The notes: generated from the sequence alone by a model not told the origin. Positions 1 to 8,033 are shown, counted from the first letter of the stretch. The stretch is DNA of 32,948 nt from Chloroflexota bacterium (GCA_016866215.1 VGNE01000042.1:1-32948); one strand, 5' to 3'. Made by a program: numbers and translations.

Positions 1-123
1 CGGCGCGATAAAAGTCTCTTCCGTTTGGGACTCGATTGGCTAAAGTACGCATTGAAGCATTCGCTAGACTTTCAACCCGTCTTCCTTTTTAGCCTGCCAG
101 AGGTACCAACTCATGTACGGTAG
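1..123 (+). CDS. C-terminal tail of a truncated gene, possibly an IS4-like transposase
   Basis: The frame is open from the first base to a TAG at 121-123 and gives about 40 residues. The tail is rich in aromatic and basic residues (SLFRLGLDWLK is its most recognisable stretch). It gives me a weak impression of the C-terminal end of IS4-type transposases, but there is no catalytic residue in view, so this is a guess. The gene starts outside the window. Its stop lies in the same frame as, and just before, the next ORF, which seems to lack a proper 5' end. That would fit a mobile element having cut into the downstream gene. Confidence 0.3.
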   Translation, partial: RRDKSLFRLGLDWLKYALKHSLDFQPVFLFSLPEVPTHVR

Positions 124-156
124 AGAAAAATTGATATCAATTCAACATCGGATATT

Positions 157-879
157 TTGGCGTGTATGGATGTAAAAATAGTGACATGGAAATGCCTGAT
201 TTCCCCGAGTACCTGTATCGGCAGGGAAGCACTAAAAAACCTTATTAATGGTGGGGCACTCATCTATGGAGCACACGGCAGCAATGTAGGAGAAGGTATC
301 GTAGGCCATCCCGGGGATACGGAAGCCTTGCGCATGTTCGTGGCGGGATCGGGCTCCGCCGATACCTGGACCCTGACCCATTTCGACTGGAAGCGGCATC
401 ACGAAGGATATGCCGCTGTGGGGGATCCGATCCCTGTCGAGGAGGAAATTGCAAACGGTCTGGAGTTCTATGCAGGTAGTCACCCGATTCTGTATGTCTC
501 CGAGTACAAACATGCCATGTATCCAACGGCAAATGCCTGCGAAGATTATCCATTTAACGTGGATTTGTTGGGAGGAGCATCATGTAATGTCAATCCTGAA
601 GATTGCGCCAATTCAAAAGCGGGCAGGCTGGAGGTCGGTTTGCCTTATATTTCCCCGGACTATAACGTGGGGGAACTGACGGATCAGTTGATGGACGAAC
701 TACCGGGCTATCCGGGCGAGTATGCCTGGCATGGCATCTCCTTCGAGGATCTCGCTGACGGGAAAGAAATGTTCTGTGGGAGCCTTCCCCCTCGTGGGGA
801 CACGCTTAAGGATGAACCCTGTGCCGGGTCCATGGCTAACATGTGGTTCAACGAGGTCACGAGTCCATATGACCGTTAA
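157..879 (+). CDS. Hypothetical protein, probably N-terminally truncated
   Basis: About 240 residues from a TTG at 157; an ATG at 166 is an alternative. Neither start has a Shine-Dalgarno sequence, and the frame is open back to a stop at 121, so the true 5' end is uncertain or lost. There is no signal peptide. Around residues 74-88 is a W-H-H-E-G cluster, and around 110-128 a VSEYKHAMYP...C stretch. Such His/Glu/Tyr patterns recall Vps62/NPP1-like beta-sandwich proteins, but I cannot assign a family. Several cysteines in the second half suggest a secreted ancestor with disulfides. The gene ends 12 nt before the first zinc-ribbon gene and may be cotranscribed with it. It is either a small unknown protein or the remnant of a larger exported one. 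Confidence 0.5.
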   Translation: MACMDVKIVTWKCLISPSTCIGREALKNLINGGALIYGAHGSNVGEGIVGHPGDTEALRMFVAGSGSADTWTLTHFDWKRHHEGYAAVGDPIPVEEEIANGLEFYAGSHPILYVSEYKHAMYPTANACEDYPFNVDLLGGASCNVNPEDCANSKAGRLEVGLPYISPDYNVGELTDQLMDELPGYPGEYAWHGISFEDLADGKEMFCGSLPPRGDTLKDEPCAGSMANMWFNEVTSPYDR

Positions 880-891
880 TCGGGAGGCGGT

Positions 892-1713
892 ATGAAATGT
901 AAAAATTGCGGTTTTGAGAACAGATCAAGCGTGAAATTTTGCGAGGAGTGCGGGCAGGCGTTGGACAAACCTGCGCGAATTGAGTCTGCGGTTAAACATG
1001 AAGGAATGACCTGCCCCTCTTGCGGGCGCGCCAACCGTCCTGACGTGAAATTCTGCGAGGAATGCGGGCAGGCATTGGACAAACCTGTGCGAGTTGCGTC
1101 TGCGGCTAAGCGTGAAAGCATAGCCTGCCCGTCTTGCGGGCATGCCAATCGCCCCGGGGTGCAATTTTGCGAGGAATGTGGTTCGGTACTTGCCCCCAAA
1201 CAACGGGCAATTTCAGCAAAGAGAGGACAAACGCAAGGCGTGAATCCAATGGCAAATGTGGTTTGCCCCGCCTGCGGACACGGCAACCGCGCAGGCGTGC
1301 AGTTCTGCGAGGAATGTGGCGCCGTATTGACGGGCTCCAGAATGCGCCGCCTGGGGGCAGGTCTGATTTCCTTGAGGCGTAATCCAAAAAAGTTCGCCCT
1401 CGGCGCGCTCGCCTTCGCAATGGCTGTTCTTCTGATCGGTTTCGGAATGGACCGATTGCGATACCCCGTGACCAAAGGCGAAGCCAGGGACATGGCTGGC
1501 GCGATCATTGCGGCTTATTACCCCGAACTGGCGGATGTCGCGCCACGGGTGCAGGAAATTCAAGGAGGCGACGGGGAGCCGTTGCTGTCCTACTCCTATA
1601 CCAAAACTGTCACAGCCCAGACGGAGGACGGAAGCGCATTGCAATTCACCGTGGGAGCGGTCGTGACCGTGGATCGAAAAACAGGGGATGTGGAAGTCAT
1701 CACGATACGATGA
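892..1713 (+). CDS. Membrane protein with four tandem zinc ribbons
   Basis: 273 residues; GGGAGG at 882-887 supports the ATG at 892. Four zinc ribbons of the form CxxC-x10-CxxC lie at C3/C6-C17/C20, C41/C44-C55/C58, C79/C82-C93/C96 and C125/C128-C139/C142. One transmembrane helix follows at about 168-186, then a roughly 85-residue C-terminal domain ending in a beta-rich stretch (FTVGAVVTVDRKTGDVEVI). The predicted topology is ribbons inside and the tail outside. The family resembles DZR-type zinc-ribbon membrane proteins of Chloroflexota; no reaction is known. It heads the array of single-ribbon paralogues, from which it differs by ribbon duplication and a short tail. The function is unknown; a scaffold or metal-dependent anchor is possible. 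Confidence 0.85.
   Translation: MKCKNCGFENRSSVKFCEECGQALDKPARIESAVKHEGMTCPSCGRANRPDVKFCEECGQALDKPVRVASAAKRESIACPSCGHANRPGVQFCEECGSVLAPKQRAISAKRGQTQGVNPMANVVCPACGHGNRAGVQFCEECGAVLTGSRMRRLGAGLISLRRNPKKFALGALAFAMAVLLIGFGMDRLRYPVTKGEARDMAGAIIAAYYPELADVAPRVQEIQGGDGEPLLSYSYTKTVTAQTEDGSALQFTVGAVVTVDRKTGDVEVITIR
898..1320 (+). repeat. Internal tandem repeat encoding four zinc ribbons
   Basis: The first three ribbons are spaced 38 codons (114 bp) apart and the fourth 46 codons from the third. Units 1 and 2 remain strongly similar at DNA level, for example around TGCGGGCAGGCNTTGGACAA near 949 and 1063. This points to recent in-frame duplication rather than convergence. Confidence 0.75.
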
Positions 1714-1765
1714 AAATGACGCGCAGTTTCTTTGCCAGAGTAGAGACCCTGAGAGGAGAACAAAA

Positions 1766-2653
1766 ATGATCTGCCCAAATTGCGAAAATAAAATTCCCGA
1801 TAAAGCCAAAGTCTGCGGATATTGCGGGCATCGGCTGAAGGCGGGCGCGCCGGTTCAAGGAACGATTTCACAGCCAGTCTCTTCCCAACGCGGGATGCCG
1901 GTCTGGGCATGGGGCTTGATCGGGGGGTTGGTTGTATTTTTGGGCATTGCCATCTTTACCGTCGCAAACTTGAGGCGGGAAAATGCGCAAGAGCCCCCTC
2001 CACCCACAACTCTTCCTCCCGCGATCATCCCGACACAGGTGCCTCTCAGGCCGACTGCAACTCCAATCCTCCCGACGCCGACGCCGGAATTATTTAAGGT
2101 ATTTTGGGCATTCGACGATGATATTAGTGAAACCGAGTTTTATGAGTGGGAAAGCGAAGCCTGTTCGTTCAACTTTAATAGCGGTGAATATCACATCGTT
2201 GTTAAAGCGGCTAATTTGCAGTGTTTACCAACAACGGATTTTACTCTTGGAGGAGATGGTTACAGTTACGTTGAGACAAAGGCGAGAATAGTCGAAGAAA
2301 TCGCGTACTGGCAGTATGGTCTAATATTCGGCTTTAATGATATGGACAATTATTATGGCTTTAAAATAGACAGCGATAGAGAATATCGCTTAGAGAGGGA
2401 AATCAACGGAGAGCGTGAGACGCTTATTGACTGGACCCAATCAGGGTATGTGAACTCTGGAAATGCCACCAATGATTTGTATGTTTGGTTTACTGATACC
2501 CAGATAGAGCTATATATCAACGGCCATCGCGTTGACAGCTACTCTGATGATGACAGGATGCCAGCTGGTGGAGTGGGAGTAATCGTGGGGGCATACGAAT
2601 CGCTCAATGTACATGTCGCGTTCGATTTTTTTTCGGCAGGGGAAGGGCCCTGA
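1766..2653 (+). CDS. Zinc-ribbon, single-TM protein with LamG-like ectodomain
   Basis: 295 residues. I chose the ATG at 1766 because GAGAGGAG lies at 1751-1758 and the product then starts MICPNC like its paralogues; a longer in-frame start at 1688 lacks support. Residues 3-20 form a CxxC-x10-CxxC ribbon. A membrane helix covers about 44-69 (GMPVWAWGLIGG onward), followed by a Pro/Thr-rich linker (70-110). The C-terminal 180 residues are a concanavalin/LamG-like or DUF1080-like sandwich, with LIDWTQSGYVNSG and IELYINGHRV as typical strands. The expected orientation is N-in, C-out, displaying a possible glycan-binding domain. The segment 1836-2044 is identical to 4382-4590. Binding specificity is unknown. 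Confidence 0.85.
   Translation: MICPNCENKIPDKAKVCGYCGHRLKAGAPVQGTISQPVSSQRGMPVWAWGLIGGLVVFLGIAIFTVANLRRENAQEPPPPTTLPPAIIPTQVPLRPTATPILPTPTPELFKVFWAFDDDISETEFYEWESEACSFNFNSGEYHIVVKAANLQCLPTTDFTLGGDGYSYVETKARIVEEIAYWQYGLIFGFNDMDNYYGFKIDSDREYRLEREINGERETLIDWTQSGYVNSGNATNDLYVWFTDTQIELYINGHRVDSYSDDDRMPAGGVGVIVGAYESLNVHVAFDFFSAGEGP
1836..2044 (+). repeat. Perfect 209-bp direct repeat, copy 1
   Basis: Identical base for base to 4382-4590. It covers the end of the ribbon, the whole membrane helix and the proline-rich linker up to ATCATCCCGACACAGGTGCCT... where the two genes part abruptly. The flanking ribbon codons differ at several bases, so the identity is confined to this block. Confidence 0.95.
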
Positions 2654-2720
2654 GGCGGGCATGTGTTTAAAGCGGAGTGTCAAAACAAAGATAGGAATCA
2701 CACAGTAAAGGAAACCCATC

Positions 2721-4265
2721 ATGAAATGCCCCAATTGTTCCAATGAAGTCCCCGATAAAGCCAAAGTATGCGGATATTGCGGGCATAGGCTGAAGGCGGG
2801 TGCGCCTGAGACCGAGCCGAAGAAGACCAGAGAGCCTGTTACTACCACAGGCGCAGCGCCGGGCTGGAGGTGGGGAATCATTGCAGGCGTAGGCGCAATT
2901 TTTTGCCTTGTTATCCTTGCGGGCGCGGGTTACTGGCTGCTGAAGTTCAGGGTACCGGCGGCCAATGAGCCTCCTGCTCCAAGCTTCGCGCCAACGCTGC
3001 CTTTGCCTCCCGCGGCTGTCCAATCAACGCAACAAACGAATTGCAACGAAGCCCGGTTTATTTCCGATTTGAACGTCCCTGACGGCACCACCATGACGCC
3101 GGGCCAGACTTTCACCAAATCCTGGCGAATTAAAAACGTTGGGACCTGCACCTGGACGACGGATTACCTTATTGTTTTCTCGGGCGGCGACCGAATAACA
3201 GGAGCGGACAGTCAGGCCCTGCCGGGCAACGTCGCGCCAGGGCAAGAAGTGGATCTATCCGTTAATTTGGTCGCGCCTGAAGCCGAGGGAAATTATATTG
3301 GGGAATATGCGCTACAGGATGCCAATGGGGGAAAATTCATCGGCTTTACTGTGAATATAAGCGTCCAAGCCGCACCGACGAGACAGATCGCATACGTTGC
3401 CGAGCTGGACGGCAAGAGGGCAATTTATACTGTGAACCTGAACGGCAGTGATATACGATTGTTGGCAGAAGATGGGGACGATCCCGATTGGTCGTCGGAT
3501 GGAAGAAAGGTCGCGTTTGTATCCTACCGTGACGGAGGGCATATCTATGTCATGGATGCAGATGGCAATAACCAGACGCGGCTTACGAATAATTCCAGTT
3601 ACGATATTTGTCCGGCTTGGTCGCCGGATGGTCAACAAATCGCATTTGTGTCAGGCCGCAATGGCAATTATGAGATATACATCGTCAACGCGGATGGCAG
3701 CGGCGAGAGACGCATCACCAACAACCCTGGCAACGATGATTGTCCCCTCTGGTCGCCGGATGGAGAACAGCTCTTATTTGTCTCTGACCGCGATGGTAAT
3801 TATGAGATCTATGTTGCGAACGTCAACGGGAGCGGTGACATGCGATTAACCAAAGATCCTAAAAGCGACGGATCGCCCGACTGGTCGCCAGATGGACGGA
3901 AAATCGTTTTTGCATCCGACCGCGATGGAAATAATGAAATCTATACGATGAATGTAGATGGCACGGCTGTGACCCGGTTGACGAATAACACCGGTTCCAA
4001 TTTTTACCCTCGATGGACGCCGGATGGTCAGAGGATTGTGTTTGTATCAGATGGTGTTTATGTAATGAATGCGGATGGCAGTAACCGGATGCACTATTAC
4101 ACTGGCGGTGTCCCAAAGTGGTCGCCGGACGGGGACTATATTGCATTTGTTGATAATCATATCGGTGAACTGAACCTATATGATCTCTACGCGGCGAATT
4201 CCGATGGAAGTAATCAGGTGCTTTTGGTGGAAAATGTCTCCTACCAATTTGATTGGTCGCCATAA
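2721..4265 (+). CDS. Zinc-ribbon, single-TM protein with FW domain and PD40 beta-propeller
   Basis: 514 residues; AAAGGA at 2707-2712 precedes the ATG. The ribbon is at C3/C6-C17/C20 and the membrane helix at about 51-73. After a Pro-rich linker comes an FW-type (NBR1-like Ig) domain at about 108-212, with the hallmark SWRIKNVGTCTWT. The rest is a TolB/PD40 propeller with repeated WSPDG-type corners (WSSDGRK, WSPDGQQ, WSPDGEQ, WSPDGRK, WTPDGQR, WSPDGDY). The protein stops at FDWSP, which suggests the last blade is closed by velcro pairing. Blades are about 41 residues each and also similar in DNA. It is probably an extracytoplasmic binding scaffold; no catalytic site is visible. It lies 67 nt after the previous paralogue. 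Confidence 0.88.
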   Translation: MKCPNCSNEVPDKAKVCGYCGHRLKAGAPETEPKKTREPVTTTGAAPGWRWGIIAGVGAIFCLVILAGAGYWLLKFRVPAANEPPAPSFAPTLPLPPAAVQSTQQTNCNEARFISDLNVPDGTTMTPGQTFTKSWRIKNVGTCTWTTDYLIVFSGGDRITGADSQALPGNVAPGQEVDLSVNLVAPEAEGNYIGEYALQDANGGKFIGFTVNISVQAAPTRQIAYVAELDGKRAIYTVNLNGSDIRLLAEDGDDPDWSSDGRKVAFVSYRDGGHIYVMDADGNNQTRLTNNSSYDICPAWSPDGQQIAFVSGRNGNYEIYIVNADGSGERRITNNPGNDDCPLWSPDGEQLLFVSDRDGNYEIYVANVNGSGDMRLTKDPKSDGSPDWSPDGRKIVFASDRDGNNEIYTMNVDGTAVTRLTNNTGSNFYPRWTPDGQRIVFVSDGVYVMNADGSNRMHYYTGGVPKWSPDGDYIAFVDNHIGELNLYDLYAANSDGSNQVLLVENVSYQFDWSP

Positions 4266-4311
4266 ATCAATGCGGTGAAATAGCAGTATCCGATATTCAA
4301 GGAGTCAAATC

Positions 4312-5553
4312 ATGAACTGCCCGAATTGCGAAAACAAAATCCCGGATAAAGCCAAAGTATGCGGATATTGCGGATATCGGTTGAAGGCGGGCGCGCCGGT
4401 TCAAGGAACGATTTCACAGCCAGTCTCTTCCCAACGCGGGATGCCGGTCTGGGCATGGGGCTTGATCGGGGGGTTGGTTGTATTTTTGGGCATTGCCATC
4501 TTTACCGTCGCAAACTTGAGGCGGGAAAATGCGCAAGAGCCCCCTCCACCCACAACTCTTCCTCCCGCGATCATCCCGACACAGGTGCCTTCGCTTACGC
4601 CATTATCCCCAACAAATACTCAAGAAACAGACACGCAGACCCAGTATCAGAGCGTCTTTACTCTCGAAGACGACGATTGGATAAACTGGAGCGCAGGAAA
4701 AATTATCGAGCCCTATCTATTGCTTATGACAAGTGACGGCGAGATGTATATCTTTGATCTGGAAAGCCTGGATCAGGGAGGGCACGCAATTATTAACACA
4801 TCGCAAGCGGTCAACGAACTAAATTTCGGCGATTATCAAGGTATGATCGCCACAAAAGGCTATCTATATCTATTTGGACGTCATGGGCTGATGACGCTAG
4901 ATGTAGGCGATCCGCTAAGACCGAGAATCCTGAATCAGGAAAAAACGGGGTGGATAAGTAATATGACATCGGCAGGGAATCTGCTAATCGGCGTTGGGCA
5001 TGGCTCAATTTATTTTTATTCTTTGAATAATCCGACATCCCCAAAACTGATCGAGGTTTATTCGGCTGATGACGAAAAAGAGTATTTTTGGTCCGTGGCT
5101 GTATCCCAAAATGTGCTCTATACTGGCAGTTGGTGGGAGGACAATAATCCCGAACGCGACATGCTCGGGATTTTCGATATCACCGATCCCAACAGCCCAA
5201 TCGAAATTGGCAGCCAATGGATTGAAGAGACTCCCTATCATCTGATCGTGAAAAACGATCTGCTTATTGCTTGCGGAGATCTGCCAATTACGCTATGGGA
5301 TATTTCCGACCCACGTCACCCTGAAAAACTGGATAAAACTTATGACTATTCTGGACGCCTCTGTTTTTTTGATGACAACCGGATATTGCTGGGCTATGGA
5401 AACGCGCTGCGCCTGACTGGTCAGTCTCTTGATTATTTTGCGATACCTGATGTAGACACCGGCTCCGGTTCGCCGTTTTTCGGCGACGCATCCGAAAATT
5501 GGGCGGTCTTGCCTGGGGATGGGAAGGCTGAAATCATGCGTCGTTTACCCTAA
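4312..5553 (+). CDS. Zinc-ribbon, single-TM protein with LVIVD-like propeller
   Basis: 413 residues; AAGGAG at 4299-4304 precedes the ATG. The ribbon (C3/C6-C17/C20), membrane helix (about 44-69) and linker are nearly identical to those of the 1766 gene, including the 209-bp perfect repeat. After residue ~95 the sequence is unrelated: about 300 residues of LVIVD-type repeats with corners such as TLDVGDPLRPRIL, IFDITDPNSPIEI and LWDISDPRHPEKL. This predicts an extracytoplasmic beta-propeller. No enzymatic motif is visible. The gene looks like a chimera of a shared anchor and a foreign ectodomain. Confidence 0.86.
   Translation: MNCPNCENKIPDKAKVCGYCGYRLKAGAPVQGTISQPVSSQRGMPVWAWGLIGGLVVFLGIAIFTVANLRRENAQEPPPPTTLPPAIIPTQVPSLTPLSPTNTQETDTQTQYQSVFTLEDDDWINWSAGKIIEPYLLLMTSDGEMYIFDLESLDQGGHAIINTSQAVNELNFGDYQGMIATKGYLYLFGRHGLMTLDVGDPLRPRILNQEKTGWISNMTSAGNLLIGVGHGSIYFYSLNNPTSPKLIEVYSADDEKEYFWSVAVSQNVLYTGSWWEDNNPERDMLGIFDITDPNSPIEIGSQWIEETPYHLIVKNDLLIACGDLPITLWDISDPRHPEKLDKTYDYSGRLCFFDDNRILLGYGNALRLTGQSLDYFAIPDVDTGSGSPFFGDASENWAVLPGDGKAEIMRRLP
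4382..4590 (+). repeat. Perfect 209-bp direct repeat, copy 2
   Basis: Second copy of the block at 1836-2044. It encodes the same anchor helix and linker in frame. The downstream boundary falls at the start of the ectodomain, where copy 1 continues CTCAGG and copy 2 TCGCTT. Confidence 0.95.
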
Positions 5554-5570
5554 CAAGGAAGGACATGATT

Positions 5571-6488
5571 ATGCAATGCACCAACTGCGGGAATGAAATC
5601 CCCGATAAAGCCAAAGTCTGCGGTCACTGCGGGCATCGGCTAAAAGCAGATCCAGGGATCCCTGCTCAATCAACGGTGGTAAAACAAGGCATACCAAACT
5701 GGGCTTGGGGATTGGGAGGTGCCCTGGTTACATTAATCGCTGGAATCATCCTCGTGTGGGCGGGTTCGTCTAGCGAAAACCGTTCGGCAATTATACAAAA
5801 CCAGCCCGATTTTACAGCGATGTCTTCTTCGACTCAGATACCCACAATAGCAAGCCGCGCATCCATTCAAAGCTGCGAGAATAGATTTCTATATCGGCCG
5901 TTTATTGGAAAGTTCTCATTGTTGAACGTCTTCGACCACGAATATCCCACACAAGAACGGAATAAATCCATTGTGACTTGGCGGGGGGAAAGAAGCGCAA
6001 ATATAGGATATGATGGCCATCCAGGTATTGATTGGGAAATGCCCGAAGGAACTCCTTTGCTTTCCGCAGCGGAGGGATGGATTAGGTTTGCTGGAGAGGA
6101 AGTTGAGCCTGAATGCCTTGGAAGTCCTCCATGCCCGGCAGGAAATGTCCCTTGCAAGACTGTGGTGAAACGAGTTATTGTAGACACCCGCTCCCACGGA
6201 AAAGATGGCGCCTGGGAGGGATATTTGATAGCCTATTACCATCTGAGCCAAATTGATGTGGCGGAAGACCAAAAAGTTCAAGTGGGACAGCAAATCGGTT
6301 TATCAGGACAGACCGGTTGCGCCTCATCACCACATCTCCATTTTCAAGTCTTGTGGTCTGATGCAAATGGGAACTGGAGCGCCGTTGATCCGTTTGGATG
6401 GAGTGGCAGCGTTGACATACCTTTGGATCCATGGGCGTCAAACCCATCCGGAGCAGTAAGTTGTTATCTTTGGCTGGATGAGCCTTAG
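5571..6488 (+). CDS. Zinc-ribbon, single-TM M23 (LytM-type) metallopeptidase
   Basis: 305 residues. The ATG at 5571 is preferred over the ATG at 5565 because AAGGAAGG (5555-5562) is 8 nt away and the product then begins MQCTNC like its paralogues. The ribbon is at C3/C6-C17/C20 and the helix at about 44-64 (NWAWGLGGALV onward). The C-terminal half is an M23 peptidase: zinc ligands H150 and D154 in GHPGIDW, H224 in YYHLS, and H255/H257 in HLHF, all present, so it should be active. M23 enzymes usually cut peptidoglycan cross-bridges or other glycyl bonds outside the cell. Two cysteine-bearing inserts (about 182-195) may form a disulfide. It lies 17 nt after the LVIVD-like gene. Confidence 0.9.
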   Translation: MQCTNCGNEIPDKAKVCGHCGHRLKADPGIPAQSTVVKQGIPNWAWGLGGALVTLIAGIILVWAGSSSENRSAIIQNQPDFTAMSSSTQIPTIASRASIQSCENRFLYRPFIGKFSLLNVFDHEYPTQERNKSIVTWRGERSANIGYDGHPGIDWEMPEGTPLLSAAEGWIRFAGEEVEPECLGSPPCPAGNVPCKTVVKRVIVDTRSHGKDGAWEGYLIAYYHLSQIDVAEDQKVQVGQQIGLSGQTGCASSPHLHFQVLWSDANGNWSAVDPFGWSGSVDIPLDPWASNPSGAVSCYLWLDEP

Positions 6489-6542
6489 GAATTGCGTCGT
6501 GCGATTCCACGCGACGCCCAGCCAATTATCAAGGAGAAAACC

Positions 6543-7457
6543 ATGGTCTGCCCAAATTGTGAAAACAAGATTCCCGATAAAGCCAAAGTGTGCGGATACT
6601 GCGGTTATAAATTCAAACACGCTGGAGTGACCCAACCCCGAAATACGCCTGCGACTCGCAGTATCCTAGGCTGGGCCTGGGGCTTGGGAGGCGCATTGAT
6701 CGTAGTGATTATTGGAGCAATCCTGTTGTTTCCGGAATTATCGCTTACACCTTCCGCGGAGGAGGCGCCAGCCCTGCCAGCGGCGCAACCAGAACCGACA
6801 ACGATAAGTTTTCCCCCGCCCACATCCATCCCTCCGACAGAATCGCCAACGACACCCACGACCGACACATCATCCGACATAAAGGTACTGATCGCGGATC
6901 ATTTTGACGATCCGACCAGCGGTTGGACCACAGGCAGCGATAAAAACCACGACGGCAATTATTATGACGGAGGGTATCGTCTTTCCGTATTCGGCACTGA
7001 TTCGTGGCATTACATACAATATTTACAAGGCGATTCCCGGGGTAACTTCAATGATTTCACCTTGGAATTTGACCTGTCTTCAACATCAAACAGCGGTTTT
7101 GGCGGGATTGTTTTCCGCCGTTCGGCCCCGTATAATTTTTACGTATTCGAAGTTTCGCCGAACGGCTCTTTCGCCCTGCACCGGGCAGATCAAGCAAGTA
7201 GAGAAACATGGAAAATATTGATCGATTGGACGTCTTCGAGACTCATCGCTAGGGGACAGACGCCGAATGTTCTCAAAGTATCCGTTTCTGGAGAAACGAT
7301 TTCCCTTTATGTCAACGGTCAGTTTCTAACATCCGCGCAGGATGGGACGTATGACAGCGGGTGGATCGGACTCTTTGCCGCGCGAACCCCGGATGACTAC
7401 AGGAACGGAATCACAGCGGGTTATTTCTTCGACAACGTAAGAATGACTTATCCTTGA
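6543..7457 (+). CDS. Zinc-ribbon, single-TM protein with second LamG-like ectodomain
   Basis: 304 residues; AAGGAG at 6531-6536 precedes the ATG at 6543, and the product starts MVCPNC. The ribbon is at C3/C6-C17/C20, the membrane helix at about 40-62 (LGWAWGLGGAL onward), then a long Pro/Thr-rich linker (about 68-112). The ectodomain is a LamG/DUF1080-like sandwich, homologous to that of the 1766 gene (shared LIDWTSS, LYVNGQ and final GYFFDNV-type strand) but diverged. It is probably the last gene of the array; no clear terminator follows. Confidence 0.86.
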   Translation: MVCPNCENKIPDKAKVCGYCGYKFKHAGVTQPRNTPATRSILGWAWGLGGALIVVIIGAILLFPELSLTPSAEEAPALPAAQPEPTTISFPPPTSIPPTESPTTPTTDTSSDIKVLIADHFDDPTSGWTTGSDKNHDGNYYDGGYRLSVFGTDSWHYIQYLQGDSRGNFNDFTLEFDLSSTSNSGFGGIVFRRSAPYNFYVFEVSPNGSFALHRADQASRETWKILIDWTSSRLIARGQTPNVLKVSVSGETISLYVNGQFLTSAQDGTYDSGWIGLFAARTPDDYRNGITAGYFFDNVRMTYP

Positions 7458-7600
7458 TTCACGTTCGAGATTTGATCTCTTACGATAATGTTGCGGGCAG
7501 TGAGAACCTGCCCATAAAATTACCGGGTCAAACCCGCATCACCCTCACCGATACCGGCTCACTGATCTCCTCCAACTCCAACGTCCGAAAACAGCATCGG

Positions 7601-7849
7601 TCATATTCTAGCGGATATGCCAGCCCTCTTGAGGTCTCGGTAATTCCACAGCACCTGCCAGATGCGCAGCGCGGCTTCGATTTGGATCTTGAACGACATT
7701 TTGGATTTGCCAAATTTGCGGTCGGCAAAATAGGTGGGTGACTCGCCGATTCTGAATTCGAGACAGTGGGTCAGGTAGATCATTTCGACGAGGAAGATGT
7801 ATCCGCTGGAATGGATGCGTTCGAAGGGAATCTGTTTCAGGGTCTCCGC
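7601..7849 (-). pseudogene. C-terminal fragment of a polyprenol-phosphate mannosyltransferase-like glycosyltransferase
   Basis: About 82 codons remain. They match the end of Dpm1/GT2 family enzymes: RETLKQIPFERI, SSGYIFLVEM, then ESPTYFADRKFGKSKMS and the closing LWNYRDLKR. The nucleotide-binding and DxD part of the enzyme (about two thirds of a usual ~240 residues) is missing. The fragment joins in a different frame onto a nucleotidyltransferase head at about 7842-7852, so it is not expressed as an enzyme. Confidence 0.72.
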
Positions 7850-7967
7850 GCGCCTGTGAGCCGAACATGATGACCTTAACGGGCTGTCCCAACTCTTTGG
7901 TCAGCCGTTCACGGACCTCTCTTGCAAGTCTGAGCGCACGCACTCGCGGGCGGAATTTCCTGTTCAT
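7842..7967 (-). pseudogene. N-terminal fragment of a minimal nucleotidyltransferase
   Basis: From an ATG at 7967 the frame gives about 42 residues ending in VKVIMFGSQARGD, the beta-strand and GS motif of MNT/KNTase-fold proteins. The DxD residues that should follow are lost where the sequence switches to a glycosyltransferase tail in another frame. A TATAAT lies 6 nt upstream of the ATG (7974-7979 on this strand), so the fragment kept its promoter, apparently leaderless. No HEPN partner is present. Confidence 0.65.
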
Positions 7968-8033
7968 ACGTTTATTATAATCCTACTTACCCGCTTTACT
8001 TTTTTGTTGTTCTTATTAACTCGCCTTACGCAA

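Noticed and set aside
1688-1765. Extended start for the first LamG-like gene
   Set aside because: It overlaps the previous gene, and the paralogues all begin at Met-x-Cys-Pro/Thr-Asn-Cys with a ribosome site.
892-7457. The array as a diversity-generating retroelement
   Set aside because: There is no reverse transcriptase, no template/variable repeat pair with adenine-biased changes, and the variation is whole-domain exchange, not point hypermutation.
7454-7741. A plus-strand gene of about 95 codons
   Set aside because: It runs antisense to the clear glycosyltransferase remnant and has no ribosome site or recognisable product.
7842-7967. A MNT-HEPN toxin-antitoxin pair
   Set aside because: The nucleotidyltransferase is cut right after the GS motif and no HEPN gene follows.
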